Below are positions 1 through 13,087 of a DNA stretch of 64,000 bases, piece after piece (positions within the stretch are counted from its first letter, which is position 1; each line of letters begins with the position of its first letter). The notes under the pieces were generated by a model, which saw nothing but the letters and a program-made list of their open reading frames with translations, did no database searches and was not told the origin of the DNA. Source of the stretch: Eudorina sp. 2006-703-Eu-15 (taxonomy: Eukaryota; Chlorophyta; Chlorophyceae; Chlamydomonadales; Volvocaceae); the NCBI GenBank assembly GCA_003117195.1, contig BDSI01000008.1, positions 1,517,570-1,581,569 on the forward strand, written 5' to 3'. The position numbers and the translations under genes are program-made.

Positions 1-3000
1 CCGCAACGCACCGTCCGGCGGCTTGACCCGCCGCGATGCCGCTCGGCCTCCCTCCTCCGCCTTCGTCTCCCTGCGCTCGAGTATATCCCGCAGGACGCCC
101 TGGGTAACCTCTTGCTCCGAAACCAGTCCATCCGCGATCGGGCTGCCGACGAGCCCCGGCGCCGGCGGGAGGGCTGGCCGGAAAGGGAGCCACAGCTCCA
201 AGCCGCACCGGAGCCGCCGCCGCTACTGCCGCTGGATGCCCTCCTCGAGCTGCTGCTACATCCCCACAACAGGGCTCCGCCGCTGGCGCTGCGCCGCGCC
301 GCGGCGCGGCTGCTCGCGCCCGGCGGCGACGGCGGCGTCGCCTGGCGGCTCGTCCAACCAACGGAGTACGACATGCTGCTGCAGCGGCTGATGGGCCAAC
401 CGACGGAGTGGGCGTGGCCGCCGCCGCCGTGGCCCACGGCGCCGACAGCAGCGCCGTTGGAGGTGGCGGCGGCGGCGGCGCCGGCGCCGCCGCCGCCGCC
501 GTCGGAGTTGCCGGAGGGTCTCGCGCCGCTGGTTTTGGGCGTCGAGCGGCTGCTGTCGGATGCGGAGGAGGGGCTCAGGTACGGCGGCGGCGGCGGCGGC
601 GGAGGTGGTCTCTGGTGGGGCCGCAGCTCTGTAATGGGTACGGCAGAGACGCCGGCGGCAGAAACGCACTGGTCAGCGGATCCACCGCTCGAAGGATGGG
701 CTGAGCGGCAGTCCGGTGAGACGGGCTCCGGAACCGGGCACGAGCAAGGCGGTCCGATGACCGACCCACGGGACGACCCGCCTGGGGACGTCGCGCGTGC
801 TCGCCGACGCGATCACGGGGTGTCGTACGGTAATGAGTCGTACGGTGACGATGCGTTGCCGCGGCAGGGGCAGGCCGCCACGGATTGGGCCGCTGGTGAC
901 GTGGCGGAGCCAGAGGACCATCCTCAGGTCCGGTCCTCCGTACCGCCGGGTGTCGTATACGGCCTCATGCACTTGGCGGCCGCGCTGCTGCGGCGCTGCG
1001 CGCCGCCGGCGGGCGTAACACCATCAGCGCCGCCGCTGCCGTCGCCATCGCCGTTGACGGCGGCGGCGGCGGCGCCGCCGCCGCCGCCGTCAACATCTCC
1101 ATCGGCGGAACTGGCGGACGCCGCGGCGGCGCTTCTGGACAGCAGCTCGCGCCTGATGACGCGACTCGTTTCCATCGATATGCCGTACGCGTATGCATTG
1201 GCCAATCTGTACGGCACTCACGGTCACGTGCCGCCGCACCCTGTCGTACTAGCGGCTATGGCTCGCGGCGCGGAGCTGGGCGCGGAAGACACGCTGGCAG
1301 CGCTCGACTGCCTGCTGGAGTGGCGGCCGCCGCTTCCACTGGCGCCGCCGCCGCTACAGCTGCCTCCATCGTCACCGTCATCGTCGCCGTCACCAACGCC
1401 ACCTGCAATCCCGGCGCTGACGCCCGAGCGCTTGCAGACGGACACACCGTCGGAACTTAGGAGTTGCAGGCAGGCAGATCCGCCGCCGCCGCCGCCGCCA
1501 ATGCCGACGGCGCAGAGGCAGCTGGAGCCGGCGGCGCCGCCACTGGCCCATGGGTCGCTGCCGCCGACGGCCGAAGCCCCTGCCAGGTGTTCTTCCACGC
1601 AGGACCACAGCCTGTTGAAACACGGCTGGCAACTGGCGGAGGACGTGGCGGAATTGGAGTCTCGGCTGGTCGGCCTGGAGGCGGCCTTGACAGCGGCGCA
1701 GCGGCAGGAGCTGGCTGCGGCGGCGGCGCACGACAGGGCGGTTTCGGAGCTGGCGGAGATGCAGCGGCAGCGGGCGGAGTTGGAGGAGCGCGAGCAGCGT
1801 CAGGCGCGGCGGCGGCCGCTCACCGTGACTGCTACGGCAGCCGCAGCCGCCGCCGCCGCGGGTCGTGCTACTGCCACCGCGGCTCGCTCCATGACGGCGG
1901 GTGTGGTGTCCGCTGATGATGCGGACGAGCTACAGCGTCTACGCGCGGCCCTGGCGGCGGCTCTGCATTCCGAGCATGGCGTGGTGCACCGGCTGCAGCA
2001 GCACGCGCAGGCTGTAGCAGACGCGCGCGACGCGGCCCAGCGGCTGCGCCGAAGCGTCGCGGCGACGCGGCGGCGCCTCGACAAGTACAGCAACCGGCTA
2101 CTGCGCGCCACCACCTCGCGGATCAACGCAATGCGTGTGCCTGAGCTACAGCTTCAGGAGCGGCAGCAGCAACTGGCGGCTGTAGCAGAGGTCCTGGCCG
2201 AGCATTGGTACGAGCCGCCCGAGGGTGCCGGCGGGCGCGTCGGCGCCTGCCAGCTCGCGCAACGGCTGCAGGAGATCGTACGGCACCCCATACTGACGGC
2301 GGGATGTACGGATGTGGAGGTGTACGGCGATGCCACGGGGAATGCGGGCGCCGCCGCCGCCGCCGCTGGCGGTGGCCTGCTGGACCTTCGTTTCGCGTGC
2401 GCCGCCGCCTGGCTGTCGAGCATACCCTTGGCGACGGCGCGACTGCGGTCTGCGGCACTGCACGGCGGCGATGGCGAAGCAGGTGATGGGAGCGGCGGGT
2501 ACGACAGGGCGTACGGCGAGGGCTCGCGCGGCGATACCGGCGGGGGATCAGTCCGGGCGGCTCTGGACGCGGCGGCGGCGACTTGGTTTACTGAGACGCA
2601 AGAGCTCCGGAACCAGGTGCTGGCGCTGGTGGAGCTGACGGAGGCGACTGTACGAACTCGGCTGGCGGCGGCCAGGTCTCCGCCAACGCCGACGGCGGCG
2701 GCGCCAGAACCCGATGATACGGAACTGCCGGCGGCGGCGGTGGCGCCGGCGATGACAGCTGCTGCGGCGGCGGCGCCGGCAGCGACGGCCAGCGACCGCG
2801 GCGGCGGCGCCGGCGGCGGTGGCGGTGGCGGGCTACCTGACGGCGAGCTTAGGGACAGCAGCCGCCGCCGCAGCAGCAGCAACAGTGGCGGCGTCCTCAG
2901 CCTCCGATCTGCCTACGCCTTGACCGCCGCTTGTTGGAACGTTGGCATCATGCCTCCGTCGCTTCGCAGCGCCATCGCGGCTGACATCCGGGCTGCCGCC

Positions 3001-4914
3001 GCCGCCGCCGCGGCCCCGGACCCTCCGACGGCGGCGAGGCGCCGCCGTACTGGCGGCGACGGCGGTCGCCGCCACGGCGCCTTGGATGCCATCGTGCTCA
3101 AGCTCTTCCGCCAGCACGTCCTGGGCACAGATCCCCAGCAGCGGCTGTACGACGCCAGCGGCCGCGATGGTACGACAACGCTTGCGCAGGTGCCGTACGA
3201 GGGCCGCATGCTGATGTCCATGCAGCTGCTGGACATGGGTGTGGTTTCGGCGCTGGATGTGGTGGAGATGCTGAGGGACGCGATGGGGGAGGTGCTGCCG
3301 CGGCTCCGAGACCCGGAGCGGTTAACACAGTTGGTGAGGCTGATGGTGGGGCCTGACGTGGCGGCCGCCGCTGCCGCCGCCGCCGCCAGCGCTGCAGGAC
3401 CTGGCGTCGGGTCAGGATGGGTGCCGACGAATGCGGGCGCGGCGTCCGCGGCAGTGGCAGCTGGCGACGAAAGAGTCGGAGATGGGGGAGATGGCGGTGG
3501 CGCCGCCCCCGCCCAGGCGGCGGCGGCGACGGCGGCGGCGGCGCGCGCACGCACGCGTGTGGCCGTACTGGTTTCGGCACTGCCAGCACTTGCCGCCAAC
3601 CCCGGGGTGCCGCTGGAGGTGCTGCGGGTCATCTGTGCAGGAGTGTACGGCACTCAGGTACGAATTGTCACTGGACGGCAAGCCTTTCCCCTGCCCCGTG
3701 ACCAAAGGCCCCCCGACTGCGCACGGGCTGGCTGCACTCCGCGCCTGGAGGCTTCATTCTTGGTCAGGTACCATGCGGCCGTGACCCGATGGCGTGCGTC
3801 CTCTTGGGTCATGTCCACTGGCCCCGCACTACCAACCCCTACTTAAAAACATTACCCCTCCGACCCGATTCGCACTGCGAAGTACGACATATTGTACGGT
3901 ATGTCACGGACGGTGTGTTGGTGCCCCCGCAGACGACGCTGTCGGAAGCCGCCCTGGCGGCCCTCACCGCCCGGCTATACAGGGAGCTTACCCGGAACCG
4001 GGCGGCGGGCCCTGCGACCCGTGGGTCATCCCCGGTGCCGCCGCCGGCGGCGCCCGACGGCTGTCCCGCCGCCGCCGCGGCCTCGTCCTCCACCGCCGCC
4101 ACCGGGGATGACCCACGGGTCGCAGGTCGACCCGCCGTCACACTGGCCGAGCTGGCCGCCGCGTCCCACGACGTCGAGCGCGACGCGCTGATCGACCAGG
4201 TGGCGCTGGTGTGGCTGCAGCAGACCCGGCGGCGGCAGCAGCTGCTACAGGCCCGACTCAGGCAGCAGCTGCTGGCATCATGGTCCGGCCTGTCCGCCGC
4301 AGGCTCCGGCTCCGGCTCCGGCGCCGAGGGCGACGCGGCGCGGGCGAGCGGCGGGGACGCGCCTGCTGAGGACGAGCTGCTGGAGGGGAGGACGGGCCAG
4401 GAGGGCGGCGGGGAAGCGGACCCGTGGGTCGTTGGCGGAGATACGGCGCAGGTACGACGCGAGAGTTTGGCGGCTTGGCACTCGCCAAGCCCCGTACGGT
4501 TGTGCAGTATGCTGGCGGTGTAGGGCAGTCGTGGTGGCGGCTGTGGGGGTATGAGCAGGACTTGGGCGGAACCCGCTGCTGATTTTGTGATATGAGGTAC
4601 GGCTCCTTACCTCCGATGAGGTGAGCATGGAGGGGCAGGGGCAGGGACGGACCAGGGCACACACGGGCCCTGTCCCCAGTGAGGGTGACCAGAGGCCCGG
4701 TATATACCGCCATCACGGGCCTAGAGGGCAGCGCTCAGGGCTCCCCAGTCGGGGACTGACCCGCGGGCTGAGCTGCTCGTACCGTATGCCGTATGCCGTA
4801 AGTGCAGCATATTGGTACGGCATGCGCGTGTGCCCATATGTGTACCGACCGTATTCCCGTCCACACCCGCCGAACCGTGTGCGTGTACTCGTGTGTAAAC
4901 ATAACTGACCGTGT

Positions 4915-4993
<79 letters not shown>

Positions 4994-7900
4994 CGTGCCC
5001 TCCTCGCAGGTGGCGCAGGTGCTGGCGGCCCTGCTGGCCCGCGCTGCAGCCCGCGCGCCGCCGCCCCTCTCGGGCCACCGACTGGACCTGGTGCAGGGGG
5101 CGGTGGAGGTGGCGCTGGGGGCAGGTGGGGGTTGGGAGGGGCTGGGGTGGGGAGGGGAGGGGTGGGGTGGGTCGTGTTGGGGAGGTTGGGGAGGGTGCGA
5201 GGGTAGGATTGGCAGTGAGCGAGTGAGGGCAGGGTTCAAGGGTAGGCTTGGCCGTTGACGGTTAGGGCCCAGTCAGGTCAGGGCGGTCCGGCTGGAGCCC
5301 CGTGCCTCGGCGCCGCGACTAGCGGTACGGCATGCCAGGTGCCGTACGCGTATGATAATTTCTCGATCTCTCTCTCTCCCCCTATCGGTGCGCTGCGCCT
5401 CCGTCCCTCCCCTCGCTGCTGCATGGTGCACCTGGCGTCTTAATTTTCCCTCCCCTCGCTGGCATGCGCTCATCCAATTCCCCCTAACTAAGTAACTAAC
5501 TAACTACTAACTAGCTAACTAACTACTAAGCCCCCCTTCCCGCTGGTCGCCCATTCCCAGGACTGACCCCGGCGGACCACCGCCACCTGGCGGCCCAGCT
5601 GCTGCCGCTGGTGTCGCCGCCGCCACCGCTGCCGCCCGAGATCAGTCCGCCATCGCCTCAACCGCCTCCGCATTGCACCCGGGAGGTCCGGGGGGACGAC
5701 GGCGCGCAGCTGCCCCTGCGCCTGTCTTCCCAGTCGCCGGCTTCGGCTTCGGCTTCCGCGTCGGCCCCGCCGCCACTCGAGGCCCTCGAGCCGAATGACC
5801 TCCCCACGAAGGACGTGCAGCGGCGGCAGCCGACGACGGAACCGCCGCCGCATCCGACGGCGGAGGCGGAGGCGCCGCCTCCGCCAGCTCTCGTCTCAGA
5901 TTCGTCATCCCCACACTGGACGACGGCGCAGCCGACGGCGGCGTCACGATTGTGGCCGCCGCCGCTGCCGCCGCCGCAATCGCCTTTGCCGCCGCCGCAG
6001 CAGCAGCCGTCGTCAGAGCCGCATCTGCTGCTGCCGCCACTGGCGGCTGCGCGGCTGCTGACGACGCTGCTGCTCACCCCCCAGGCGCCGGCGGTGCAGT
6101 CCAGCTGGTGCCCCACCCTGGAGGGACTGCTTGGGGCGCTGGGGGCGCACTCCGACATGGCGGCCCGGGAGCTGGTTTCGGAGCACCTGGCGACGGCCCC
6201 CGGCGGCGGCGGCGATGACGAGGGCGACGGCGGCGGCGTCCGGTCACAAGCGCCTGTCGCCTCGCGGCGGCTGGACCCCGTACTGCCGTCTCAGTCGCCG
6301 CTGTCGCCGCCGCCGCCGGCAGCGACGACGACGACGACGACGACGCCGGCGAGCCCGCCGCACTCGGTCCTGGCCGCCCTGCTGGCAGCTCCCTTCTCCC
6401 AAGCCCTGAGCTTACCGGTGCCCGCCGCGGATCTCTTCCGTACGGTACAGCGATCAGCCGATCAGCTGGGGCCGCCGCCGGCGGCGGCCGCGGCGGCGGC
6501 AGCCGCGGTGGCCCCAGCGGGCTTCCGCCCCGCCGTCGCCGCCGTCGCCGCCGCCGCCGCCACGGCCGGCGACGACGGCCTGCCGCCGCCGGTGCCGCCG
6601 TACGGCGCGTCTATGGCGCGGCACTTCCGCGACGGCGCTCTGCAGCAGCTGCTGTCGAGCGTGATGCGAGAGGCGGCGGCGGCGGATCCTTCGGCCGCCG
6701 CGTCCTCGGAGGGTCACCTCCGACGTCGGATGCTGCTGCTGCTGGACGCCGTACGGGCATCTGCGCAGCTGCAGCGGGCGGTCTCGGTGTCCGCCGGCAG
6801 CATCAGCGGGGACGCCGTCGCCAATCGGGAGGGGCCTTCCCTGGAGGACGCGGGGGAGGGCCCGGCGCAGGGGCAGGCGCAGGGGCAGGCGCAGGGGCAG
6901 GCGCGGGCGGCGGCACATGGAAAGCCAACGGGGCAGGAAGAGGGTGCGGGAGAGGGTGAGGCGCCGTTGGGTGCGGGGCCAGCGGCCTCCGGGGACGCCC
7001 TCCAGGCCGCCGCTGCCGGTGGCGCCGGCGGTTATGAAGTCCACGTGGCAGATACGGTCCGTGTTCCCGCCACCGTTTACGGCAGTACGACAGGCGCCGT
7101 ACTGTTGCAGCCACAGCTGCAGCAGGGGCAGGGGCAGCAACGGCACCCGCACCACCGGCTGTTGGCGCCCGGGCTGGCGGCCGTACACTCCTTCGTGTCG
7201 TACCACTGGACCCAGGCCCCCCTGGACCGTCTGCTGCAGTACGAGTACGATGTACGGGCGCTGGGTGGGGACGTCCCACGGGTCGTCTGGCTGCTGCGTT
7301 GCGCGGCGCTGCTGCCGGGACTGCGGGAGGCACAGGAGGGGATGGAGGTGAGGGGAGGGGAGCGGAGGGCCAGGGTTTCGGAGCCACAAGGGGAGGTGGC
7401 CAACGAGGGACGATGCCATCCCAGGACGCGGGGAACGTGATGAGGCGGGTGCCGAGCTCAGCCCCCTACATCTGCATGTATAATTACTACGTCCTACTTC
7501 GACGGCGGCGTCCGTCAACCGGACAACTACTACGCAATCGGTGATTGTTTCGCGATTTCGCTGTCTTTATTGACAAAAAAGGGGCCGAGCTCAGCACCGC
7601 CTAACGAGAATTCGGGCTGAGGTTGCGGTGTGTTCGTAGGCAGGCAGAACAAGAGTGTGTGACATGCGGTTAGAGGTTACGGTGTGTTACCGTCCGGGTC
7701 CCCATCAATCGCGCACCCTTCCTATCCATATCCATGTCGTCGTCGTACTCCCAGTTCCGTCTTGTTACCTACCCAACGCACCCGGGTTTGTTTCTGGGAT
7801 TGGATTTTGTTTTCTTACTAACCCAACCCACCCCGCCCTCATGGGCGTGGCTTTCTCTTGACCCATCCCCACTCCCCCACTCCCGTCCCTCCTCCTCCTC

Positions 7901-10900
7901 CTCCTCCTCCTCCTCCTCCTCCTCCTCCGCAGCACATCCAGACTTCGCTGCGGCGGCTGCGGGACCTCTCCTCGGCAGCCGCCGAGCGCCAGGCCCTGGC
8001 CAGACAGCAGCTGCAGGCGCTGAGTCAGAAGCAGCCGCGGCGGCAGCAGCAGGCGCAGCAGGGGGCACAGCAGCAGGCGCAGCAGGATGACGAGGGGGAG
8101 CAGGCGGGGGCCGGACCGGGGCTGGAGCAGCAGCAGCCGCAGCAGCAGCAGCAGCAGCAGTTGGAGGAGGAGGTGGCGGCGTCGGACGCGGCCGTGGCGG
8201 CGGTGCAGGAGCGGTCGCGGTCGCTGGGGCCGTTCTGGCGGCAGCAGTGGCGGGGGCTGCTGCAGTCCATGCGACATGTAGGAGGGGGGGACGGGGATGG
8301 GGGGAGGAGGGTGTGTGGAGAGGTTGCGGAAGGGATGAATGGAATCGTGAGTGGGGCGGGGGCGACCAAGGGGCTGATCCGGAGAGCAGAGGTGAGTTTT
8401 ACAAGATAAGATTAACCAACCCCGAAGCAAACCCGGGCACAACCAAAAGATGAGGCGCGCTCGGCCGTCTCAGCGCTGTTGCTGGCAGCAGAGTGTAGTG
8501 CCGTGGCGGCGGAAGAGCAGCGTGGAATCACTCGGAAGAGAAGGAGGAGGAGGCGGCGGAAGAGGAAGAGAAGGAGGGGAAAGAAGAAGAGGAGGAGGAG
8601 GAGCGAGAAGATGAAACACGCTTGGGTCGTGGTACATGCCGTACAGACCTGCCGGGCCATCCTGCTTTCTCTGCTTCCTGCGGTGGGGCGGATTTCTTCT
8701 CTGTCTGAACACTCACGTCCACACACCGGCCCCCGCAGGCTGTTGCGGCGATGGAGTCGGGCCCGCCAGCGTCCACGTCGCGGCCACCGTCGCCGCCGCC
8801 GCCGCCGCCACCGATGCCGTACGGCGTCGGGCCCGGTGCCGCTGCCGCCGCCGCCGCGGGTGCGCGGGTGGAGGACCGCAATCTGGCCGCAGTTGCCGGC
8901 CGTGGCATGGTGCCCCTGGGCTCTGGCTGCTGGGGTGACAGGGCGGGGCAGCCGAGTCAGCGGCCGAGTCAGCGGCCGAGTCAGGGTCTGAGTCAGGGGC
9001 CGAGTCAGGGGCCGGATCAGGGGCCGAGTCAGGTCCAGGGCCAGGCCCAGGGTCCGGGTCAGGGGCCGAGTCAGGGGCCGAGTCAGGTCCAGGGCCAGGG
9101 CCAGGGGCACCTGGAGGATCACCTGGGTCAGCTGCGCCTCTTACAGGTGTGGTGGGGTTGGGCTGGGTTGGGCTGGGTTGAGCCATCGGTATCCCCCGGT
9201 GTGTGTGGGAGGGGGGTGAGCGAGGTGCAGGGCCGGGCACGCGGGCAAGGGGTCCACAGGCCGCAGTCCACTCCCCTCCACTCCGTGAGGCGGGCAGGCG
9301 GGCTGGGATCTGGCCGTACCGCTGACCCCGCCGCCGACGCCGCTGCTCGCAGGCCCCCGCGGAGGTCCTGCGCCTCGCCGCGGGCGCCATGGTTTCGTAC
9401 GAGGGTGCGAGGCTGGCGATGTACCGCTGGGCGGTGTCGTACGAGTCGGGCCGGCGGGGCGAGCGGCAGCTGCCGGCGTCGCGGAGCAGCGGGGCAGCAG
9501 CACCCGGGTCGCTTTGGGGGGTGGCCTCCTCCGCGCCGTCGGGTGAGGGGAGCACCGCGCCAGATGACCTGGTGTTGTCGGGTAGGTCGTTACGGCCGTT
9601 GTCAGTTGACGGTTAAAAATCGCGCGTCCCCTGTTATGAACCTGAGAACCTCCACGTCGGGAGGAGGCCGGGGGGTCCGGGAGGCACGACGTGCGTTGTG
9701 TGCTTTTGTCGATTGCGCGGGGAGGCGCGTGCCTCCCCAGGGATGGGTACGGCACTGTACGGAGGCTGCACGGGGACTGTACGACGATTGCGCACGAGAC
9801 TGCACTCGGTTTTACCGTGCACGAGCCACGGCATGGGTACCGTGCCGGGGAAATCTAACAGAACTGTACTGGGCTAGGCACTGTAATGCAAACGTGGGCT
9901 GCACGTGAGTGCCGTACTCTCTCCTCTGTCGTAACCTGCAACTCCCTAAACGCGCACTGTGCAGCGGAGCTGTTGGGCGCACAGCGGGATGCGCTACAGA
10001 CCTGTCGGCGCCGGCTACTGCCGCTCCTGGCGGAGGAGCTGGCAGCGACGCTGGAGACGACAGCGGCGGCGGTGACGGTACGGCCGGCGGCGGAGTCCGC
10101 AGCGGCGGCGCCAGTTCGGCGTCTGGCCAACGGCCCTGATGCCGGCATCGCGGCTGTGTGTACGGCATTGGCTCAGCTTCTCTCCCTGCACCTGCCCGCC
10201 GCACCTGTGCCGTACGCCCGCGGTGGGGAGGTGCCGTACAGTGCCTTGAGCAGGTTCGGCCTGGCGTTGCGCGGCTGCGAGCTGCTGGCTCGACGCGGGT
10301 TCGTGCATGATGGTCTGTCGAACATCGCGATGCGGATGGCGGGCGAGGCCTTCCGGGAGGCGGCTTCGACGGCGACGGCGTTCGACGGCGGCTACGGTGA
10401 CGGCGCCGCGCGCCAAGACGGCGCGGCTGCTGCGGCGGCTGCGGCGGCAGCAGCGGCGGCGGCGTTGCGCGGGGTGGCGCTGCCAGTCCTCAGTCTGTAC
10501 TGCAAAGCTGGCGGTGTCATGGGGACGTCGACGCCAGGCTTGTACGGCAGCGGCGGCGGCGACGACGCGCTGGTGTACGACCACCCGCTCATACCGCTGC
10601 TGGCTGCTCTGGAAGATCAGGCCAAGGGAATCCTGGAGCTAACGTTCCCGCCCGCGCGCAGGCAAACGCAGTTGCCAAGGGACGCTCCGAAACCGCCTTT
10701 CGGCGTCGGCGACGGCGACGGCGTCGCCCCTCCTGCGGCTGCCACGACCTGGCAACTGCCCGTTGAGCTGTTCCTCGCGCTTCTCAGCGCCGGGTACGTG
10801 CACGGCCGTCTGCCGTACGCCTTAGCCGACGTCGTGATCGACCTCTTGGACGAGCGGGCGCGGCGCGGCGGCGATGACGACCCATGGGTCGAGTCCCCGC

Positions 10901-13087
10901 CGCGAGTCCAACTGCCGGACTCGCAGCTGGAGGCGCTGCTTCTGGCCGCCACTGCCGTACTCCAAGTGGACCTTGGGACGGCCGGCGGCCGGAGTGCGCC
11001 TGGCGGCACCGGCGGCGGCGGCGGCGCTGCGCCGACCCATGGGCCAACGCAGGGCTTCCGGCTGCTCACCGAACTAGCCGACATGTTGTCGAAGAGCGGC
11101 GCCGTCATTGTACGGCACGCGACCTCCATTGATGCAGCCACAGGGGCAAGAATCGGCGGCGGCAGCAGCGGCGGGAGCGGCGGCGGCGGCAGTGGCGGCA
11201 GTGGCGGCGGCAGTGGCGGCGGCAGCAGCCCCCGTGTGTCGCGTCTGTCGCTCTGCTGCCTGGCGCACGCATTGTCGCGCCGCCACCACCGCGACGGCGC
11301 CTTCCTGCCGTACACAACCTGGCTGTACGGGCAGTTGTACGGCCAGCTGGTTGACGAGATGCAGGCGGAAGCGCACCGCGACACGGATCAGCCTTGGAGC
11401 CACGGACCGGGACCGGGACCAGGCCCCGCGGTGGTGGAGCCTGACGCGGGGGCGGAGGGCGCGGGAGCTGAGGCGCAGGTGGTGGCCACCCTGGAGCTGC
11501 TGCGCCTCGCCGCCAGCGGCCGGAACCGGGGCGACGCGGCGCTAGAGTCGCTCGCGATGCAACGCCTGCGGGCGCTGCTGCGCCGAGCCGCCGGTAGGGA
11601 CAGGGTCGGCGAGACCACCTGGGCTGAGGTGTGGGTGTGCGTGTGGGTATTGGGTGTGGGTGTGGGTGTGCGTGTGGGTATTGGGTGTCGGTGTGGGTAT
11701 TGGGTGTGGGTGTGGGTGCGGGTGTAGGTGTGGGTGTGGGTGTGGGTGTGGGTGTGGGTGTGGGTAGTGTGTTGCCCACGCCCCCTGTACGGTACCCGCG
11801 GGCCGAGGGGTCGCCAACGTGTTCCCCTTAGGTCAGTACCAGTACACGGTACGAGTACGGCACCACTACGATACCTGTACGGCACCAGTGCATCGGTACC
11901 CACGGTAGCTGGGTGTGATTTGCGGTAGACGCGGCGTGAAGGCGTTTCCCCGCTACCTGGTCTCGGGTCGGCCTCGTACCCGTGCGGCCTCTGCTCTCCA
12001 TCCGCCGCCCACCTCCGCCCGCTTGACCGCAGCCCGGGGTGACTCACGGGTCTGCGCCCGCCTCATCTCGGCTCTCGATGACGTGGTCTGGGAGGGCGAG
12101 GCCCTGTTCGCTCTCGGGACGGCCCCGGTGGCGTCCACGTCGGCGGACAAATCCGCCGCCAGCGGCCTGCCTGTACGACACTCGCGGCGCCGGGGCGGCG
12201 GCGGCGGCGCCGCCGCCGCCGCCAACAGCACCATGCGGCCGATGCTGTACGGCGTCGGCAGCACGCCGGCGATGGACGTGATCTCGGTCCTCGTAGGCGC
12301 CGGCGGGCTTCTCAACGCTGAAGGCGGCACCGTAGATGGCGGCAGCAGCGGCGGCGGCGGCGGCGGTGGCAGCAGCCTGGAGGATGTGGTTTCGGAGTTG
12401 ATCCTCCTGGCGGTTCCGGAGCTGCCCGGCCCCCGCATGGCGCGAGTGCTTATCTGGGCGTCGATGGGTCCCGCCACTGCGGCGGCCACGTCAGCGCCCG
12501 ACATGGCGGCGGCGGCGGCGGCGATGGCGGCGGCGATGGCGGCGGCGGAGCCGGCGGCGGCAGCTGCAGCGGATGCGAGCCAGCATCGGGTCTGCCGCCG
12601 CCTCGCCGAGGTCTGGCACCTAGCAGTCAATCAGTGGCTGACGGGGGTGCACGCCTGCGGCGGCGCCGCGGGCAGTACGACGTATAGTGTACGGCAGCCG
12701 GTGGTGTATGATGCCTCCGCTGCCTCCGCTGGGGCGAGCCTAGCCGGTCCCGCTGGGATCCAGTCAGCCACTGGAGACGGTCAGTGTAGGAACGCTGTTT
12801 GGGGTTATGAGGCAGCATCACGGGCGCCGGGCATCATTGCGGCTTCGTCGGCGACGGCGCTCGATGATTATTATCACGGTGACGACGTCGATGTTGACGA
12901 TGGTAACGATGTGGATGTGCGGGCGGCGGTGCAGCTGATGCTGAGCGGCGAGCGGTTGGCGGTTGGCGACCCACGGGTCACTCAGGCGCTGTCGCGGGTG
13001 CTGGAGAGGGCGCTGCTGGAGGCGGAGCGGGGGCCGGGAGGGCCTGGGCAGGGGGAGCAGTCGGGTGTTGAGGAGGCACTGGACTGA
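1..13087 (+). CDS. Giant Ala/Pro/Gly-rich protein, 3' part (9 exons, partial at window edge)
   Basis: The frame is open from base 1, so the start lies upstream. My exon model is 1-3657, 3933-4451, 5010-5124, 5561-7347, 7933-8277, 8739-9146, 9353-9581, 9965-11628 and 11942-13087 (stop TGA). All junctions keep phase and the total (9870 nt) divides by three, giving at least 3289 residues. Seven of eight acceptors are CAG; the last (AAG at 11939-11941) is the weakest. The protein is dominated by poly-Ala, poly-Pro and poly-Gly runs, with islands of amphipathic helix (for example near 1180-1330, 2900-3000, 3190-3350, 10240-10350 and 10750-10870) that resemble alpha-helical repeat proteins such as OPR or FAST-like organelle RNA factors. 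I see no RAP domain and no catalytic motif, so function is unknown; the OPR/FAST idea is a weak inference. The exon chain itself is well supported. Confidence 0.8.
1618..2220 (+). other. Coiled-coil region in the giant protein
   Basis: Two long heptad-like stretches rich in Glu, Gln, Arg, Leu and Ala lie in exon 1, about 1630-1815 and 1920-2210. They are separated by a short poly-Ala segment. Leucines recur at a/d-like spacing (ELESRLVGLEAAL and later ELQRLRAALAAAL), and prolines and glycines are almost absent, in contrast to the flanking sequence. This suggests a rod or oligomerisation segment. The call rests on composition and spacing only. Confidence 0.6.
4919..4990. repeat. (GT)n microsatellite in an intron
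   Basis: An uninterrupted run of about 35 GT units ends in GCGTGCGTG. It lies in the intron before the acceptor at 5009 of the giant gene. On the sense strand it places many GT dinucleotides close to the acceptor. Confidence 0.95.
7933..8277 (+). other. Gln-rich exon 5 of the giant protein
   Basis: This exon reads HIQTSLRRLRDLSSAAAERQ and continues into a Gln-rich stretch (8030-8160) made of CAG-type codons, then Glu/Val-rich helix ending at MRH. The acceptor follows a (TCC)n pyrimidine tract at 7888-7930, which acts as an expanded polypyrimidine tract. The exon is phase 0 at both ends. It probably continues the coiled-coil theme of exon 1. Confidence 0.6.
8946..9112 (+). repeat. Coding minisatellite: Gln-Gly-Pro-Ser repeats
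   Basis: Within exon 6, a run of about 12-bp units of the type CAGGGGCCGAGT encodes repeated GPSQ/RPSQ/VQGQ tetrapeptides. The units are slightly diverged, which suggests slippage or unequal exchange in frame. The repeated protein segment is likely disordered. Confidence 0.7.
11629..11770. repeat. GT-rich minisatellite in an intron
   Basis: Degenerate 6-bp units of the type GTGGGT, interrupted by ATTGGGTGTGGG, begin immediately at the splice donor of exon 8 and run about 140 bp. Because the donor itself is part of the repeat, many alternative GTGGGT donors exist here. Confidence 0.85.

Noticed and set aside
4802..5258. Cys-Val repeat frames around 4.9 kb
   Set aside because: They come from the intronic (GT)n run; only 5010-5124 fits the exon chain.
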